From Rapana venosa (lineage: Eukaryota > Mollusca > Gastropoda > Neogastropoda > Muricidae), in NCBI GenBank assembly GCA_028751875.1, contig CM054134.1:42691594-42755593 (forward strand): a DNA stretch of 64,000 nt, written 5' to 3'. A model generated the notes under the pieces. The model was not told the DNA's origin and ran no database searches. It saw only the letters and a program-made list of their open reading frames with translations. The position numbers were made by a program, and so were the translations under genes. Below, piece by piece: positions 26,701 to 32,700 of this stretch (position 1 is the first letter of the stretch; the number at the start of each line of letters is the position of its first letter).

Positions 26701-29700
26701 TTTGCTTTCTAGTTCTGAACTTTGACAGTCCAAAATCTAACTAAAGCGATGGATAGATGACTTCCCAAGACTTACTGTGCATGTGCCAAAACTGATTACT
26801 TCCCTTGGACACTTCTGTCACCTGCTATTCCCTGTCCATTTCGTCCCCACACACATTTAAGCTTTTATCTTATCTTTTCACACAAAATTGTATATCTTTA
26901 GTTTATTGTCATTGTTAAAGAGAATACTTTTGACAGACATGCCTTGCTTTTCAAGAGTTTCAAAGGATGTTTTTTGTCACAGGCTGCCATTCTTAGCAGG
27001 ATTAAAGGTCTTGAATCAAATGTTTCTTTAACCAAAAAAAATCCAACAAACGCCAATACAGAATTCCGTTTTAAATGGAAGGAAAATCAACCGTGATATC
27101 ATTTTAGTTTCCTCAGAAGTCAGAGCATGGCTGCCTATATCAGAATAATTATGGTGATGTACTTGAAAACAGCCAAATAAACCTTCCTTTATTTAAATAT
27201 TCTTTTATTTCAAGGATAATGGAATAAACACTCATGTGCTTTTTTTTTTTACATCCAGTCCCTGTGTGTATGCAGTTTTGTAAATTTTGTCATCTGTTCC
27301 CACCAGCACACAATGGCCTATTCTTCCGAAAAGCAGAACGGGTTTTATCGTGTGCACAAGATGTTCTGTGTGCGTTCACACACGGGACCTCGGTTTATAG
27401 TTTCATCCAAAGGACTTTTAGGGCGAGTGGAGTCGGCACAGATGTTAACTCCAGAGGAAAAATCCTCTTGAATGGGAATGGAACCCGGGACAGCAGATCA
27501 TGAGCGCATCACGCTAACCACCAAAGTGCACTTAATACGGTTTCACAGTGATTCCCAGGTGTGTGATAAGCGAGACAGAGTGCAGTTTGTAGGTTACCCA
27601 CAAGGTGTTAAGCTGGGAAATGCCAAAAATATACCACCTTAGTCATTGGTAGCTGTCCACACGAAAATACTCAAAGATAATTTACTGTATGTCATCTAGG
27701 AAAAATACCTGGCCTCATACCTTTGGGTCTAAATCGACAGACATTTGTCTATAGTTGTCAGCCAAACACTGTAGCTAAACACTCACACATGTATACAAAT
27801 ATGTGTGTGTGAGCAATTCATATGGCAGATCTGCAACATAAATATAGCTCTGACTGTGAGATAAAAATTTAAAAGTCCATAAACTGTGCAATTTCAAGAA
27901 ACAAACGGCATTATGCACACTGTGGAGCAACCACCATCTGCATTTAAATTCTTAAGAGATGATCACACAAAGAAAAACAGGAAGAGCAGTCCCCATTCCA
28001 GCCCCCCCTGCACAGATCCAGAGCACACTGCCTAAATTAGGTATTCTATCTATCTATCTATCTGTCCCGTAGTCTGACGACCGTGGGGGCACCCTCAAAG
28101 ACTCAGCAACCAGTTCCCTCCATTCTTCTCTCTGTTCTGCCTTTCTCAGGGTTTTGTTGAGTTCTAGGCCTGTCCATTCACTGATGTTATCCTCCCAGCT
28201 CTTCCTTGGTCTGCCTCTTCTTCTTCCTCCTTGGACAGTGCCTTGCAAAACTGTCTTTGTAATTCCTTGGGATCTTGTGACATGCCCATACCACTTAAGT
28301 TTACGCTTTTTCACGATCGTTAGAAGGTTCTCATAGGGTCCAATGGTTTGCTGGATTCTGTTATGCACGCTTTCGTTGCTTATGTGGTCTTTGTAGGAGA
28401 TGCCAAGGAGTCTCCGAAAGCATCTCATCTCCACTGCCTGTACTCTTCTCTCCAAATCTGCAGTCAGGGTCCATGATTCACAGGCATACAGAAATATGGA
28501 TATGACGGAGGCAAAAGAGAAATGGATCGGTGAACAGTGCCAAGACATTGAAGAGAACATCAAGAAAAACAATAGCAAGAAAGCATATCAGCTGGTGAAA
28601 GACCTGACTAGCACGAAACAGAGAAAAGGTTTAACAATCCAAGACAAAAATGGGAAGTGTCTCACTGACGACCAGGATATTCTGAACAGATGGACAGAAT
28701 ACTGCTCCGATCTGTATAACTATAGAACCGCAGGAGATCCAGAAGTCCTTAATGTACCCGAAAGCAAAGACACAGACAGTCACCCTATCCTCCGAGAAGA
28801 AGTGGAAACAGCAGTCAGATCGCTGAAAAAGGGGAAGTCAGCAGGGGCTGACAACATTCCAGCTGAGTTGGTCCAAGCTGGAGGGGAAGCCATGATCAGC
28901 GCCCTACTAAGAATCTGCAACAAGATCTGGCAGACAGGAAAATGGCCAACACCATGGACGCAGTCACTCATCATCACCCTCCCCAAGAAAGGAAATCTAC
29001 AACAATGCCATAATTACCGCACAATCAGCCTCATATGTCACCCAAGCAAAGTCATGCTGCAGATAATATTGAATAGACTGAAGCCACAAGCAGAGACCAT
29101 CATTGCTGAGGAACAAGCAGGTTTCAGAGCAGGGCGCAGCACAACAGAACAGATATTCAACCTCAGAATACTATGTGAGCGGTACCTTCAACATCAACAA
29201 GACCTATACCACGTATTTATCGATTTTAAGAAGGCATTTGACAGGGTGTGGCATGCAGCTTTGTGGGCAACCATGAACTTGTACAGCATCAATGCAAACC
29301 TGATCAGAGTCATCAAACAGCTGTACAGCGAGGCCACCAGTGCAGTGTACTACAACAACAACATTGGAGAATGGTTTCGAACAACAGTTGGAGTAAGGCA
29401 GGGCTGTCTACTCTCACCCACTCTTTTCAACATCTTCCTTGAGAGAATCATGGCTGATGCACTGGAACATCATGAAGGATCAGTCAGCATTGGTGGCAGA
29501 ACGATCACAAACCTCCGCTTCGCAGATGACATTGATGGAATAGCAGGATCAGAAAAAGAGCTTGCCAGCCTAACAGAACACTTGGATAAGGCCTCCAAAA
29601 CATACGGCATGGAAATCAGTGCAGAGAAGACCAAACTGATGACTAATAACACCAACGGCATTAGCACTGATATCAGGGTTAATGACCAGAAGCTGGAAAC

Positions 29701-32700
29701 AGTTCAAAGCTTCAAGTACCTGGGAGCCATTGTATCCGACCAGGGATCCAAGCCAGAAGTAGTATGCAGGACTGCACAGACAATAACAGCTTTGTCAAAA
29801 CTAAACACCATCTGGAGAGATAAGAATATCTCAATTATCTCCAAGATCAGACTAATGCGCTCCCTTGTCATATCCATATTTCTGTATGCCTGTGCTACAT
29901 CAGGAAATAAAACTAAAACATCTTACTCATCCCGCCTTCTAGATTCGTGCCACTATAGAACTCAAGGATGTAACTATTTGCTGGGTAAATGTCTTCAGCC
30001 AAGTGTCTCCTGCACGCACACACACTGATACAGATTTCCAAAATGTACTTACTCATCTCGCCTTCTAGATTCGTGCCACTGTCGTTTCAAGTCTGCACCT
30101 ATCTGCGAGACAAGCCTCTTCAGATCCAAGTCTCCTGCACACATACAATATTCCAAGATATACTTTCACCTTCTGTATCAGCTGTAGTTATCACACTTAA
30201 AATCTCCACTACAACACATGTCAACATCCAACTTACGAAGTGATTCACGATTTCATTAATAATTCCTGTCTGTTTCTTCCTAAATGCCCAATGCCGGCAA
30301 TGGCATTCCCCGATTCCATTTAGTATCAGAATTAACAGACCAAATGAGGTTTTTTAAAAGTTACTTAATAATTGTGAAACAAACCACTAAAGACTTAAAG
30401 TGTTGGACAGATACCTTCCTAAAGCTGATCATGGGGTCCATTTGCATATATGTATACTTGAATCAGGTCAGGCCAAAGGCATGGTCCTTAATTATTCCTC
30501 AAATGCTGCCTGCAAAGTTTTATTTTGTAGTGAATTTTTTTCTCGAATCTTGGACAAAAATATTTTTGATGAGAATGAAGTTTTAACTGGTTACCTGCAC
30601 TTGTTTTTCCTCACTCTCTCTCTATCTCTATACACACACATTGCCACATGCATGTCAAATGCTTCAAGTCTACAATTATGATACAATTAAAAATAAAAAA
30701 CAAATACACCCCATGACAACCAATAATTGTAAAATCTCTTACAGAAGATGTCTCTACTCACACACAATGCCCTGTAAATAAAATGCTTACCATATTTCTA
30801 CAAAAGCGTATTTAGGTACAGGGTTTTAATTATCAAAATACAACAGAAATATATCTCATAACATTTTTTAAAAAAAAAGAGATAAACCTGTAGAGCATTT
30901 GCAACACTCAAAGAGGTAATAAATATTTGACTGCCTTCTGACAATATTTCCTCCTTCAGTCAACTGTGGTTCTCCTTCAGTCAACTCTGGTTCAGTCAGT
31001 AGATGTTACATTGTATTGAATTGCATTCAGGTGAAGAAATTCAAGGGTGTCATTGATGCTGTCCTACATTTGTAGCAAAAACATGCTAACTCTATCACCG
31101 ATTGCTGGCCAAAATGAATTGGCAATATATTTATATGCATACATGTATGCCTTTTCCTGCTGGTAAAAATGGATGACAAAACTATAAAAATAAAAACAAA
31201 AAAACTTTGCATTCACCCAGGTGTGTTTAGACACCATTTGCAAAGTCGGAATGCAGCTACCTAAATGGTGGGGGGAAAAACTTGCTTACGCAAAAATTTC
31301 TACTTTGGAGAAGGAAAAAATAATATATTCATCCACCATGGGACATTTTTTAATCTCAACAGCACATGCCACAGGTAAGACAGCAGAAAGCATAAGTTTT
31401 GCTTTGTCAAGACTGATCAACTTATAGAAAATCCTTCTTGTACAAGAACAAACTTTGCACTTAACCTTTTTTGCAACATCTTGATGATTAACATTGAAAA
31501 ATGCCATGCATACACTGATGTTCTTGAAGATTTATGTGGATTTTAAAAAAATCTGGAAAACTGAATTTTTCTTAAAAATGGGAAAATCAGAACTGCGGCT
31601 GAAAACCCCCAGAAAAATTCCAGGAAAAAAGAAAAGGCTAGCAGCTATGGATTTATACTCATCCCAACATAAACATGAGAAATATTCAAGTAAGTCAAAT
31701 CATTAGCAAGACAAAAATACTTTTTATGAAGTCAACAAAGAGCTTACCTCTCTTATCAGCAAGCTGGTCCAAGTACTGAAGCAAATGAAGATGACGTTTG
31801 GGATATTCTACACCGATACTCTTCAAAACATTGTTTTGACCAGCCATTTGTGCTTCTAAACTAGACAAAGAATCAGTAGATCTTGATGTCTCAGAGCCTA
31901 CAGCAGCTTTTCCCTTTGTCAATGTCAATGGCCCATAGTTTTGCGCTTTTCCACTTTGCAACTTTGATAAGACCGAGCTGTGTCGTGAACTTGAGGCATA
32001 AAAGTTCGAGTTGTTTGTATTGGACCGATAATTGGCTGCAGCGTGGTTTTCTTCTTCACCATCTGAAAGTGTTTCTGGCAAAGCTCCAAGCATAGGGGTT
32101 GGTGGTCTTGAGGCAGGGGTTGGTGGTCTTGGGGCAGGGGTTGGTGGTCTTGAGGCAGGGGTTGGTGGTCTTGAGGCAGGGGTTGGTGGTCTTGGGGCAG
32201 GGGTTGGTGGTCTTGAGGCAGGGGTTGGTGGTCTTGGGGCAGGGGTTGGTGGTCTTGGGGCAGGATCATGCTCTTTCATACTTACTGCTGCCCAATTGAT
32301 ATTACAATCACCATTCACTTCTGTCTGCTTGCTTCCACCATTGCGTCTTGAACTGATGTTAGTCTGTTCAGCTTCTTTAAACCTGTCACAAGTATGTAAA
32401 TATGCTGCTGCAAACTGTTCTGCATCTTTTTGCGATACATTGTGGACATTCCTTAAAACACTCTGGGTTGCCCAGGTCTTGGTCCAAGACAAACTCGTTT
32501 CTCTAGCATTCTGCGTAGGGCTTGGAGAATTTCTCCCTGAAAATATCAGGTCACTTTGAGCTTGCATACAGCCCTTTTTGTCTTCGACAAGATTGCTAGC
32601 TGGTGGGACTGCAAACTGATCAGCAGATTTGGCTGGAAGCATACTCCTCACAGCAGACTGTGGAGATCCAACATGAGCCCCCTGAAGTGTGGCCCAGGCA

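Larger units (their letters stand above)
28054..29894 (-). mobile_element. EN-RT LINE with twin-priming inversion
   Basis: The 3' segment (28054-28506) is on the minus strand and ends in a (GATA)n tail at 28045-28063. The 5' segment (28507-29894) is on the plus strand. The same 28 nt occurs at 29867-29894 and, inverted, at 28479-28506, where the two segments overlap in the element's own coordinates (VISIFLYAC). This is the arrangement expected from twin priming. It is intronic between exons 4 and 5. No clean target duplication was found. Confidence 0.75.

Noticed and set aside
28400..28506. N-terminus of the long plus-strand ORF beginning MPRSLRKH
   Set aside because: This part is antisense to the LINE C-terminus; the ORF crosses the inversion junction at 28506/28507 and is chimeric.
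32032..32559. 175-aa plus-strand ORF with VGGLEAG repeats
   Set aside because: Antisense shadow of exon 3 of the CCDC14-like gene; the repeat is the reverse of the RPPTP minisatellite.
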